This document shows, piece by piece, positions 14,854 to 26,438 of a stretch of DNA of 64,000 bases. The stretch is taken from NCBI RefSeq assembly GCF_001949145.1, contig NW_019091507.1, forward strand, positions 588,950-652,949, given 5' to 3'. The translations under genes and the position numbers were made by a program. The notes below the pieces were generated by a model. The model ran no database searches. It had not been told where the DNA came from and worked only from the letters and a program-made list of their open reading frames with translations. The first letter of the stretch is position 1. Each line of letters begins with the position of its first letter. Source of the stretch: Acanthaster planci. Lineage: Eukaryota > Echinodermata > Asteroidea > Valvatida > Acanthasteridae.

Positions 14854-15133
14854 CAAAGATCGTATAACGCCGAAGACGCAAGATGGATAACTCTGCCCAA
14901 AAGATGTAATTACCATGGGTGCCATTTGAGCAAGCAATACGCCTGCACAGTTTACGATAATGCTTGGTCGCAGGCTCACCAGGTGCACGTGCCTGCCGTG
15001 GCGCCTGTGCATTAATGTGCATTGCGCAGGTGTATCGCTTGTTCAAATGGCGCCTATGCGATTACAACGTTTTATGTGTATTTACGGTGAAGTTCGCCAT
15101 CTAGCGCCGCTTTGCGGCACTATACGATCTTTG
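14854..15133. mobile_element. Foldback MITE with 8-bp target duplication (hAT-like)
   Basis: A 280-bp element starts CAAAGATCGTATA and ends TATACGATCTTTG. It is flanked on both sides by the identical octamer GTTTAGAC (14846-14853 and 15134-15141). The arms pair imperfectly for about 100 bases, including CGCCATTTGA-type segments on the right arm mirrored by TGCCATTTGAGCAAGC on the left. A perfect 8-bp duplication is typical of hAT and P superfamily transposons. There is no coding sequence, so the element is non-autonomous. Confidence 0.85.
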
Positions 15134-15419
15134 GTTTAGACTGTGTTCCACCTCCACAGATGCAGTGTTCTGCATATGTTTTATTATAAAGGTACAGTAT
15201 ATACACTCAAGAAGCTAGTGACCAGAGCTGCAGGGGAAAGGAACCCTCCATGCACCCCGCATGTAGCACATTTGCGCTGTTAGGATTCATTAATATCCAT
15301 TCAGCCCCCCCCCCCAAGTAAATACAGTAAGTGCTTCCTAGGAGCCCCTCCCAGATATTTTATCCCACTTAATTACACCACTGTATTAGACTGGTGTACA
15401 AATAACAAGAATTGAATAC

Positions 15420-15650
15420 TACATGTACATGTACCATGTACATGTACAGTGTACATGTACCTGAAGACTTCTTCCACCATGTCCACAGAAGCAAAGTTTG
15501 TTATGGACAATGTACATACTACATACATACATGTACATGTACAGGTACATGTACATGTATTATATCCATTGCATACTGTGTATATGCAAACCTGTAGAGT
15601 ATGTACATGTACATGTAGTGGCACAGATGTACATGTACACGTACTCACAT
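15420..15650. repeat. Dense TACATGTA cluster
   Basis: About a dozen GTACATGTAC-type units lie in 230 bases, with spacers such as CAGTGTACATG and ACATACATACATG. All six reading frames read as low-complexity Thr/Cys/Met/Tyr strings, so the region is not coding. Confidence 0.85.
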
Positions 15651-15850
15651 GTGACAACTACTTGTTAAGTGCCATCTACCAGTACAGTGTATCTAGAAAA
15701 CTATTGAAAGGCACTGTGTTGTTATTGTCCCTGCACATTGGGCTCACATCATCTGAACATTTCCGAAACCATCTCAGCTCCTTGAGCTAGGTATACTGGT
15801 ACTAACCCAATGCTGCCATTTCGGCAGCTAAATATAACTGTGTCTGCCCT

Positions 15851-15992
15851 CACAGGTACCCATTTACTCCTGGGTGGAGAGAGGCACATAGGGGTAAAGT
15901 AACTTGCCCAAGACCACAACATGCTGCTACCAGCTGGATTCGAACCCCAGACCCTATGATCAGAAGCTACAAACCCTAACCACTATGCCACA
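15851..15992 (-). mobile_element. tRNA-derived SINE with conserved central domain, copy 1
   Basis: Read on the minus strand, it starts with a degenerate tRNA-like head (TGTGGCATAGTGGTTAGGGT) and a B-box-like GGGGTTCGAATCC. It continues into a body of TTGGGCAAGTTACTTTACCCC and CCTCTCTCCACCCAGGAGT. This body resembles central domains shared by widespread animal SINE superfamilies; I do not assign one. A diverged second copy is at 40944-41130. Confidence 0.65.
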
Positions 15993-17625
15993 TGTCCACA
16001 TCGCCACTGTAGAATGCACCACATTTTTTTTTTACTGAGGCATTACATGTAAGTTGTCCACATCAAGTCTACACAAACTATACTGAGCAAAGTATGCATT
16101 ATTAGTCTGGGTACGAGAGGGATGCAGAACGTGTGGGGGGGGGAAAGGGTACATGTTCACTGAGGTCTAGTGGGTTGATTGTTTCACATCCTATAATATT
16201 TCAAAAACTGGAGTTTATCCTGTCGAGGGTTCGATTCATGATGGGATTTAATTGCCCGTCGAGCTGCAAAAGTGAGTGGCAGTCGGCCAGACAGTATACA
16301 TGTACGTGTGAAGGCAATTATCGGGACAGTATTGCTATTGATTAATATGCCAATAAGTGCAAGCTAGCACTGCCATTGGAAACGGGGCCCGGGAAGCGAG
16401 CAAATCAATTTATTCAAGTAATTTGGAGGTGATACGCATACTGATGGCACAACTGTGCTGCTGAGAGTGCATTTATGCAACAGCTCTAAGAATGTACCAG
16501 AGCAGAGTATAATGCCTTGTAAATGTGTACCTACATTTGCATAGATTTGTAGATACATGTAGGACATTGAATTATTTATCAGGCCTTAATTGTGGATGGT
16601 GAGAAAAAGAAAACCTTTCTAATTACATGTACATGTAGGTAACCATGGCAATAATCATCATCACCAATGTTTCTTTTACTGGTACATGTATGTGTAAACT
16701 TCTTGTTCTGATTGTTTGAAGAGAAGAAACTCTCATAAGGAGAAATTGAGTATGGCATTGTAGAATTTGAGGAATTGTGGAATTTTACAACAATCAGGGT
16801 TTTTTTGGGGGGGTGTTTTGTTCTGTATGAAAAAAATCATCTTCAGATTTGTGTATCACATGTGCATGTATGTGTAATTTTAAGCAATTTTAGTCAATTT
16901 AAATCAAATTGGGCCCTGCATACTCAGTGTGACGTACAGTACATACATGTACATACATGTACATGTGCACATACTCCCAAGTTCACTTATAAACATGGCT
17001 TGTCGGCTGAAATCCGGTAGTTGTTTACAGCTGAGATGCCACTCCGTGGCCCTTGATAAATCTAATGTGCAGCATAATGAACAATTTCTGCTGTGCTTGT
17101 GCCAGACATCTTTTGGTCAACACTTTAAATGTGTCTGTGAAAGTGCAATACACCTTAATATGCCCGGAGTGTTACAGTTTACATTAACCCGCTTGATTTG
17201 GTTGATGGTGTCCAAGCATCCATGTGATTTGAACAGCGTTGCACGAGCAGTGTGATACGTTTTACAGTTCTGCTTTTGCTGTAAATTGGGGATTTAAGTC
17301 GCAAAATTCTTTGTTCCAATCCAATGTACACACCGTGTATTTGATCATAAACCTGTATTTTTCAAGATTTTGAAATTACTTTGGAGATGTTCACTTGATC
17401 TGTATATGTACATGTATGTGTTTCATTTTGAAGAACAAGCTTTGAACCTTGCTTTTGAGGGAGTCACGTGGCAAAACTTGGGTAAATCTTCAAATATATA
17501 AAGGCACGTGTGCATGTACACGTATTCTTCAAAGTCTTCCCAAACTCTTAATCACATTCTGAAAATGCAGATAAATAAAGCGGAGGTACAAGAAACCTCA
17601 TGACATCAGTGTTGTTTATAAATAC

Positions 17626-18107
17626 TAGGGATGTGCTGAATATCCAAATATTCGATTGATTATCGAATATTTAAAGATTATTTTCCAAATTTGAATATTC
17701 GAATGCAAAATTCATGAAAGGGAATGGAGAATTTTCATTTTTTTTAATGTGAGAAATTGCATAATGGCGGCATATTTCAAGTAGATTCAAATGAAATAAG
17801 CAGCAGAAATCTTATAACCATTCAAAAAGTAAATTATTCATCAAAAAATTTGAAAGGAATAGGAATTTTCAACAGGACAAAAAGTAGTGGTCATCTCTTA
17901 AATCTTGCTAAATTGTGGCTGGAGATACTCCTAGACATGAGAAGCTATTATAGTGATTATGATGTACAATTGTGTGCATTACTGCAACTGAGTTTGTCTA
18001 CATGTATGGTTTGTTCATTAAGAATCTGCCTGTCAGTACGACTGGTATTTGATCAAATTGAAGGTCGAATATTCAAAAAATGCATTATTCAAATTGACTC
18101 AGCCCTA
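17626..18107. mobile_element. TAGGG-ended transposon remnant, copy 1
   Basis: The left end TAGGGATGTGCTGAATAT and the right end CTCAGCCCTA (reverse complement TAGGGCTGAG) form a short terminal inverted repeat. Next to the left end are repeated ATATTCGA motifs. A second copy at 41681-42035 matches for about 310 bases, including the shared block GCAAAATTCATGAAA. The ends recall hAT-type termini, but no 8-bp duplication is visible. A frame open from 17757 is probably fortuitous. Confidence 0.6.
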
Positions 18108-18555
18108 ATGTACATGTACTGGTACGGTACATTTACATGTACATGCAAGTGCATCATGTGTTCACGTACATACATGTACGTGTACATATGTATGTCACTC
18201 ACCCTACTCATAGATGACCATGTAGTGTATCCTGGAGGTCCAGCGTGTGATAAGAAAAAATACATGTATTTTGTTGTGATGGGATCTGGTTTCACTGAAG
18301 TTCAATCAATTGGGTTTTAAAGAAACATGCACAGACTTCCTTTGTTTACCTTGTTGTCTGTACAAGCAGTTCAGCTGTTATATCAGTCATACATTTTTAA
18401 TGCCCACCGTGACGTGCATCATACATTTATAAAACGGGATTAATGCAATTCCCCAAATGAGGAACTTGATGCACATGTCCCGTAATCAACTGATATTGAG
18501 TTACACCCAACAAAAGCCTCTGCGTGCACAGCCTCTCTCAAAATAGGATTGCTTG

Positions 18556-18577
18556 CTTGCTTGCTTTGTTCTTTTTA
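18556..18577. repeat. TTGC microsatellite
   Basis: About four tandem TTGC units, beginning GCTTGCTTGCTTGC. Confidence 0.75.
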
Positions 18578-18971
18578 CACAAATGCTGCTCACGTGCATT
18601 CATTAAGAATAGGTATTCCTCCTTCCCAGGGGAAAGTTTGGACCAGTGATCTCATTTGTCGTTTGCAGGGCCAGGTTTGGTTGCGTAGTGTGCCTTTCTT
18701 CTCTGAGTTAACGATTTTCTCCTCTTGTGTAGTGTTTGGTAGGATCCTCAATAAATGGATTGGGCACTCGGAAGTGTCCCATACCCCTAGAAACCACCGG
18801 ATATCCTGGTAAATTGATTAGCATTTTAAATTCCCAACTTCCTCTGGGGCAGCTGGGGGGGATAAGGCCCTGTCTTGCTTCCACTGTGAACTAACGCTCT
18901 CTGAAGCTGCTGGTTCCGTTGGTTTTCATCTGAGTGGATGCTCTGCGGCTTTTCTGTCGACTCATTTCCAG

Positions 18972-19053
18972 GCTTTCGTCAACCGACTTGACAAGCACAT
19001 TAATTCCCTGGAAGAGACAGTTGTGGAGAAGACTATTGTTGGGAAACTTGGGA
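18972..19053 (+). other. Candidate isolated coding exon, unidentified
   Basis: An 82-base segment is preceded by a good acceptor (CTCATTTCCAG) and followed by a strong donor (GGGA then GTAAGT). It reads open as AFVNRLDKHINSLEETVV and continues to EKTIVGKLG, ending in phase 1. It is helical in character but I recognise no family. A 27-codon open run can occur by chance, and I found no partner exons. It does not match FBXO45. Confidence 0.2.
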
Positions 19054-20925
19054 GTAAGTTGTGGGAACTTTGGAGCGTACCACATTTGTGATGTTTGTGG
19101 TACCATTGTTCAACTGTATATGTACAGCAAGGGTGTCAATCGGTTTGGAGAAGTGGGGGGAACGTAGCCCTGATCAGAACAAATGTGAGCATGAAGCGCA
19201 AAGCTCTGTGCAGCGTGGGGTCCGGGGCCCACTCAAGGGCCCCAGAAAATTTGGAGTCTAGATGTTCTGTGGTATGATCTGAGACAGTTTCGGGCCACTT
19301 TAGCTTTTTTTTTTAACAAATGCTTTCGCAAGGTATACATTTTTATTTAGGTTATGGGAAAAAGGGGAGGGAAGGGGACAATTGATACAGTATCTCCCGT
19401 CCCCCGCCGATTGATGCCCATGGTGTACAGTATGTAGCCAATACGTACATGTTCTACAAGTATCTCACAAAACTAGTATACCGGTACATTACATGTGTAT
19501 GCACTTTACATATCACATACAGTTTTTGACTTAAGCAGCAGTGCATGCACTTGCACACGTACACGTACGTACACGTGCATTTAGTTCATGTTATTGTATA
19601 TTAGTACATGTACATGTAGTTCACGTCCATACATGTACATGTACATGCACGTGTACAGTACACATTCCAGCACCCATTATGTGATTAGTCATTCACAAAT
19701 GCTAAAATTGACTCGAGCATACTGTACATGTATAATTAGTCATACATGTACACGGTACATTCATAAAATACTAGTAAATGGTGGGTGTGCTTGCAAAGCG
19801 TTCAGTTTGGGATAATGATGTCCTACCTTTTTCATTCCTGCAGCGTACATGTACCAGTACATGTAAAAACATTATTTTTATACCATTTTTCACAAATACA
19901 GTCATGTACCAATACATGTATATATGAAAGTGAAAACAATATTTTTTGAGATTTTCAATGGGAACTCATTTTCAACAAATTCAGTGTAAACATGTCACGT
20001 ATGAAAAACTTAATATACCAAGCACTGGTAAATACATGTACTGGTATACAAGTACATGTACTTCAGATGTTGTAAAGTGAAAAGTGTCTGGCTTCTGTGT
20101 GAAACTCCTGTTCTTTTAACCGTAATCAAGGATGCATAAATAATGTTCAAAGTTGGAATATTGCAGACTATTAAAGCAAGTGTTAATTATGTGTATGTGT
20201 ATATTTTTGTATCTCTAGTGCAGAACAAAAAAGCAGTGTTTATTTGAATAATTAATGAAGAGCTTATTGTCTTTATTTTCAGTGCCGTTTCAGTCCTTTT
20301 CTTTCAAAAAATCCATTCTATGGAATTTTTCAGCAAAACACAAAAGTTCCAAGTGGGAACTTCACACTTGTCAAGTCATATGCTTCTGTGGCATGTTTCT
20401 CAATAATGAATGAAATCCTTTGAAATCATGCCATGGCACCTTGTGCAGTGTCAGTTTCCAATTCCCTCGTGCATGGGGCTTAGGCATGAACAGGCAAGCA
20501 TTAATAAGGATGCCTTTTTCTGCAGCGTCCCATTGATCTCTTAAGTGCTCCTATTGTTCCCCTTGCAATCAAGGCATCCAGCACACCGGGACAATAACTA
20601 CGGCCATGGGGATTTTCAGTCCATGTAATCGTTTGATGGACATGAACTTTTGTTGAACTCCACAGCACCGTGGAAGGTCGGTCATAGACCCTTAAATTGA
20701 TCAAATGATGCCTTTGCCATGTTCAGCACCATACAACATGGAGGAAGGTCTTTAGTGTACCCTGTATGTTCATCTGTGAACTGTACACCGGTACTTTACC
20801 CATTTATTAAAAGCTTGAGACATGTCTACTGTACATGGATCGTAAGGACAAAAGGATATATGTGCATACCCCGTACATTGAATTCACATTTTGGCTTGGA
20901 ACCTTCTGTAACAGTTGCCAAAATC

Positions 20926-21325
20926 CAGCAGCTGATTTCACAAAATTTTACGCAATGGCATAACTCCACTTGTTCTACATTTAATTGCTTAAGTTGTGTG
21001 ACAGACCGACTGATTTCACGAAACTGCATTAGCCCAAATTATGGTAAAACTTACGCAGTCATTTTAAGCGGCGTAAGTTGGACCAAACGAAGTGAAAATG
21101 AATGATTTGACGTGCTTATCATGTTCAGTTAAGCCATCATAAAAGCCCTTTTTTGTGTTGTCCTCGTCCAAGAAATTTAATATTATTATGACGTGGTGCA
21201 ACTATGCAACTTTTTGTTAAACAAATGTACCGGTAAGTAATTGAGCAGCTATGGCATAAAGTTGTGGCACCAGGCTTACATATGGTTCAACGTTATGCCA
21301 CGTTTCGTGAAATTGGCTGAGGGTG
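20926..21325 (+). mobile_element. Foldback element family C, copy A (shortened)
   Basis: This segment matches the reverse complement of 55061-55675 in order. Shared blocks include CAATGGCATAACTCCACTT, CCAAACGAAGTG, GTCCTCGTCCAAGAAATTTA and ACGTGGTGCA. The two ends are related inverted repeats around GATTTCACAAAA and TTTCGTGAAATT. Copy A is about 400 bases against about 615 in copy B. Family B copy 2 lies directly downstream, so the two may have been inserted close together or nested. Confidence 0.65.
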
Positions 21326-21367
21326 TCAATGGCACACTCTTTGTGGATCGGTATATAATGGCTTTAA

Positions 21368-21715
21368 CAGGCATGCTGGCATGGTTGGCATGTAATGATG
21401 TACTTCTTACCTGGTCCCACAAATTTTGCCCATTTTCCCCTCAATGCTTAAATTTTACACCCCAATGTTCAGCTAAATAGCTGACTGTGAATGAAATGCA
21501 TGAAACTGGAGTTGAGGTTTGACTGTACTGCCTCAGTAATGCCAATCTACGTTTTGTAAAAGTGCATTTTCCATGAAAAATCACAGAGTTTCAGATGCCA
21601 TATGGTTTCCATTTTTGGTTGGAATGATGTCATGCACCATCTCTTCCGTTCATGTCTGCGTCGTCACGTCTTGCATACTGTCTGCATTACAAAGGACCAT
21701 ACGGAAATTAGGCTT
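21368..21715. mobile_element. Family B element fragment, copy 2
   Basis: It aligns with the interior and right part of 3188-3679. Shared or near-identical blocks are GCATGCTGGCATG, AATAGCTGAC, GAAACTGGAGTTGAGGTTT and CATCTCTTCCGTTCATG. The right end ACGGAAATTAGGCTTA is a decayed form of the family terminus. The left end is truncated or replaced. Confidence 0.55.
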
Positions 21716-24700
21716 AACAGGGAAGCTCATGAAAATCATCAGGTTTCAAAGACCTCTCTTTCTAAAGAATACACATCTCAGCACAAGGTAGTTGTCCACC
21801 TTTCTTTGGCTTGGCTTAACCTGATGAATCTGCAGAATTTTTTTCTGCTTTGTTCTCTGTAGGTTCTCACATTTACTCCATACTTCAAGAGGCTTTTAGA
21901 TCTTTTCACAGAGGTGGCACAAATAACTATATTTAAAGAGTGTCATTCTGACGTGGGATGAAAAGGACAATTTAACTTTTTTTTCCCTTTGCATCAAGTG
22001 GTCTTTGTGGAGAAGATACTGTACAGGCAGAGAACAAAATGCACTTTTGAAGATTTTTTTTTGTCTTTGATGTTGGCAGTTGGCCATCTCTGTGATCGCA
22101 TCTCTGTAGGGAGAATAACAGACACTGATGCTCATGGGCAGTGCCGTGGCTGGGCATGGTAATGGCGGTGCCGTCATCTTGTCTGCTACTCAGAACTCTC
22201 CAGTGGCCAAGTTGTATGTGAACCTCTTCGTAGATTGAATAACTCTTTACCTGGAAGAATTGAGGAAGGGTGTTGACCTTACATGTTATATGCGAAAGAT
22301 TTCGGCCATGTCAGCTTGAACCGTTTTCAGCATGTTGTTTTCTGTAGATCTAGTGGCAGATAAAAGATGTCTATCAATTGCAAGGCAGCTTTCATTAGCG
22401 TACCTCTAAAAGACATCTTTCTTTAATTGAAAAAAGTGAAAGTATACGTTCAATAAGATGATGCACATGTATTTGCAAAATTGCAGTACATTATTTCTGT
22501 AAGCATACAGTTGTATAGTATGATCTCTTGCAGTTACAATGTACACATACCATACAAAAGTACATACTGTGCATTAAATGCATATGTAGTAATCATAGTA
22601 ATGGTGGTAAGTTAAGGTACATTGTACAACATGGCAAATCCATCGTCACAACTTCATAAAACAGTAGATGTTGACTTTGACCTTCAAGGGGCATGAAGCA
22701 CCATATAAAGTCATGGTGGCTGAGCTTTGCTTTTCTGGATTTTGTTGTAATTATCCTACAAATGCTTTCCAATCTTGGTGCATTCTGAAGCACAAGGATT
22801 GTCTTGGAGAGTTAAAGAAGCTATGTGTGTACACTGTACTCTACAAACCAATTTAGTGTACACGTACCGTACATAGGTTCAACTGTGGCTTTGCTTGCAT
22901 CTTTTCAAAGAACTTTCATGATTCACTGTTATCACGCTGCATATTTTGTCATGGGCAGTTCAGCCTTATAACACAAGCAACATTATTTGCCACAAGAAAT
23001 ATTTCTATTTGGATCGAAGTGTCATTTGAATAGCTGTATGACTGTATATACATGTACCTGTACATATGTGTACCTTACTCTCCAACCAGAAAGCAGTTTG
23101 CTGTAGCTTGTCCATATTTTTTTAAAATTACATCTTTTTGTCCTCAAGGGGTTGTTTGAGTTACATGTAGCACTGTTTCCATGGAATGTAACAAGTACCG
23201 ATAAATGTACATTACCTGTGTGAAATTAGGCCCAGCATGTTTTGCTTCCATTTATTTTATTCATAAGCTGTGGCACTGTTGATGCAGTCGCTTTGATCTA
23301 CTCAAAGGCTGGAGACAAATCCTCCCCAACTTGTTTTCATTTGGGCTCATGTCCATATAATCACTTTGCTCCCTCTCATTTCCCACTGAGCCTCGGGGCC
23401 CCGGCCTATTGGCTCCAGAGTCTAGACTGACAGTCTGTGTGACCCGGGTACCAGCATGTTTTTCTAAAGGAAAAAAAAAAGGCGAAATACATGTAACTCC
23501 TTGGTGCAAGCCAATAAAAGCAGGATAGCAGTTTCGATAATGCAATCTTCAAAGGGTGACTGCCCTGGGGTAGGATTTTGTAACTGTAGTTTCCATGGTA
23601 ATTTTCAATTTGTTTAATGCACTGACGCATGTCTAATGTCATTCATTTGAGACTCTGAGACTCTTTGAGACATTTGAGGCTCTTTCAGCAGGCTTCCCTC
23701 GGATCAGCTCATTTCCTCGTTTTTCACCTCACACTCATGCCGCTGGAAATTGAAAACACTATAGAAAGTTTTGTTAAGGTCGGAATTTCCTCATTTTTTT
23801 GGGTCAGATTTAAGTTTCAGTTTGTATGCCTGTTTTAAACAATCTTTCAAGAAATGCTTGAAAATGCCAGTTTATCAGTTTCTTAATGCTGGACAAATTT
23901 GTGACGTGTGTACATGTACATATTGTACATGTAATAACAGCTACTAGTGTTCTTAGTATTGCCCAGAAAAGTGCCAGTTAACTTGTCACATAGACGTACA
24001 ATGTACATGTACATGTTTACGTACATGGACACACGTAAAGCACTGTTGCAGCACACATGTAATGCAACTGTTACAGTTTGCCCACTGAAATGGATGTACT
24101 TTTACATGTACAATACATGTATGTGTACATGAACTTTGCATGTACAGTACCGGTATGTGCATGAAAGAAGTTAGCATCAATTGGCTATTCAACTGAAAGC
24201 AGGGATTTTGTGCTGTGGCCTCTGTGGCTTAATGAAGCACAGAATTCTTTACAGGTGGAAGTTTTTGTTGTTTTGGTTTCAATGCATTTATCTGGGTAGA
24301 GTACATGTACACTATACATTTAGGCATGTACAGGTACCTGTACATGTATGTACAATGTATTTGTGACAGGTGTTAGTGGAAAGTTATTTTTTGCCAAAGA
24401 GTTTCTGGATCACAGTATCCGCCCTGAGCTGAAGTGCACCCCCAATCGGTGAAAGAAAAACAGATGGTTACAACCGGGGTCATGCACTCTGGAATAAATT
24501 CGTTGCGCGTACTCAGCATCAGACGCGCATATACATTGTACTTCCGCACCCATGTGGCAATTTGGTACCAAAAGGACTGTCATTTTCATTTGTAACGCGC
24601 CCTCTTTTGTTCCACCCAGAGTGGATTCATTTGAAGCAAGATATGGGATGGAGAGAAACTTCCCGTCCCTTTTGTGTTGGTCATTGTTTAACCGGCATCT

Positions 24701-26252
24701 CAGGAATTTTTTTCAGACGTCTTGGGGAATGTGTTAGTGTAGGTACACATGTACATGTAGCAATAGTCTAGAGTGTCTGTAGGGTTTGCACATGTAGGGG
24801 GGTACCCCTCCGTCTCATATCTTGCTGGGTACATTTATATATAACAGTATCAAGTTTTCACCTGCTTGTTCATGCAGCATGTGAACACGTATATTGTACC
24901 GTGCATGTGCCTGACTACTCTGTGCACACTGGTTATACATGTACATATCGTATGCATTGAGGTTTGTTGTCCAGGCTTCCAGCAAAGGGATAGATTTTGC
25001 AGGATTAGGGTTGCATATGGTTCATAGCAAGATCTTGCCAACGGAATTGGACTAGCTAGTGAACCAGTTAGCAATGCCCAGGCACCACCATCAAGCGCAG
25101 CGTGAAAAATGTCCGTGTGTGCTAGGACAGGACCCTTAAGCCTGCTAATTCCTAATTTCATTTTCAAGGCGCCACCCTCTGCTTGTTATCACATTTCCAT
25201 AATTAAAACTCGGGAATTACTGTACACAAGCCCCACAGGCCAGTGGATCAGCATATTCATTGATTGGAGGCAATCCCGCCCGCAAGGTTTTGAGGTACTG
25301 TAAAGCGTACATGTGTCATTAGCAGGGATGCAGATGTATATGTAAGTCCTCCTACAATTGCAGGATTTGGGGCTTCTGTTGAATTTCAAATAGATTTTGG
25401 GCTGTAATGCGGACGTGTTCACTTGGTGTCAGATTTCCTGCCTGTGCTATGGTAATTCTCATCAGCGCCTACTGGCCATTGGTGTTCCGTGCATTACAGG
25501 AAAGTTTAGACGGGAGATGCATCATTGTGTCAGGCCAACCACCTGATCTGGGAGACCCAATTGTATTGGTGCAGCAGGGAGATCAGGGGCGAGGTTGCTC
25601 ATTGAATTAGGCCAGAATGGGAAGAAAGCAAGACCAGGAGCCCTGATTTCTGCCAGATTCTCATGATTGAATTTGTACGTGTAGATTTCATTTTCAATTG
25701 CTTGTGGGAACACAGTAACAACTTGCGTGGGTACATACTTAGCGGTACATGTACACGCATCTGTATGTACATGTATGTTTAAATGCAGTATAATGCCATC
25801 TGTCAAGTATCAAAAACAGGGCTACCAAATGACATGTAAAAGCAGTGTCAAACATACAGTACATGTAGAAATCTACATGTATCTGCCCAGAATGCTGTCA
25901 TTTTCGAGAGAAAAGAAAGTTTGTACTTTCTCCAGTGATCACCAGGAGGGTCATTGGAAAATCATTAAAGTGGGTAATTCTAGAAATTAGGGGTCCATTT
26001 TTATTCATGTCCTGTCACATATTTATGATTTTGTAAGTGCATAATACATTTTCTAATTTCCAGGAGTGATGAATTGATGCAAATTACCAGTACTTGCCAA
26101 ACAAATACATGTAGTAATACATGTTGTTTGAAACCAATTCCGGTGATATTTCCATGTCAAAGGAGTAAGTGACCACTCTCTCACACCTCCCACTCCATCT
26201 CTCACTATCTGCAGATTTCACATTCTCCTCTCTGTTTTTCGTTGTTCCCCAG

Positions 26253-26438
26253 GTCGGTGACAAAATACGGGTTATCCTAGACATGGAAGACAACTATCTG
26301 GCCTTTGAACGGGGCTACGAATTTCTGGGCGTGGCCTTCCGCGGTCTTCCGGATGAGCAGCTTTTCCCGGCAATATCAGCTGTGTACGGGAACACAGAAG
26401 TAACCATGGTGTACCTCGGCGAGCCCCTGGATGGATGA
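26253..26438 (+). CDS. FBXO45: FBXO45 orthologue, last coding exon (C-terminal end of SPRY domain); partial
   Basis: This exon encodes 61 residues and a TGA stop. It begins [20 protein letters not shown], passes through [13 protein letters not shown] and [14 protein letters not shown], and ends EPLDG. It matches the C-terminus of vertebrate FBXO45 (FSN-1 in nematodes) almost residue for residue. The acceptor is a pyrimidine tract ending CCCCAG at 26251-26252, and the exon starts in phase 0. FBXO45 is an atypical F-box/SPRY adaptor that works with SKP1 and the PAM/Highwire RING ligase in neurons; that role is family knowledge. Only the final SPRY strands are here. The F-box and the rest of SPRY must lie upstream and were not found, so either the intron exceeds 26 kb or I missed short exons. 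The identity of the visible exon is very secure. Confidence 0.92.
   Translation, partial: VGDKIRVILDMEDNYLAFERGYEFLGVAFRGLPDEQLFPAISAVYGNTEVTMVYLGEPLDG

Larger units (their letters stand above)
1..26252. other. Gene-poor region, probable FBXO45 intron or upstream spacer
   Basis: I find no convincing coding exon here apart from one weak candidate at 18972-19053. Open frames are short, are interrupted by stops and often read as Tyr-Met or Thr-Cys strings, which are translations of the TACATG repeats. The region is A+T rich and densely sprinkled with TACATGTA and TACCGGTA palindromes. It also holds the foldback elements and SINE listed separately. Since the exon at 26253 needs upstream exons (F-box and most of SPRY) that I could not find, the stretch is either a very long intron or spacer plus intron. 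This is inference. Confidence 0.5.

Noticed and set aside
17757-18320. 187-residue open frame on the plus strand
   Set aside because: It lies inside the TAGGG-ended repeat and runs through TACATGTA repeats. It has no recognisable domain, and the homologous copy at 41681 does not preserve the frame.
22132-22236. Small open frame starting MGSAVAGHGNGGAVILSA
   Set aside because: It is only about 34 codons, with no splice or homology support.
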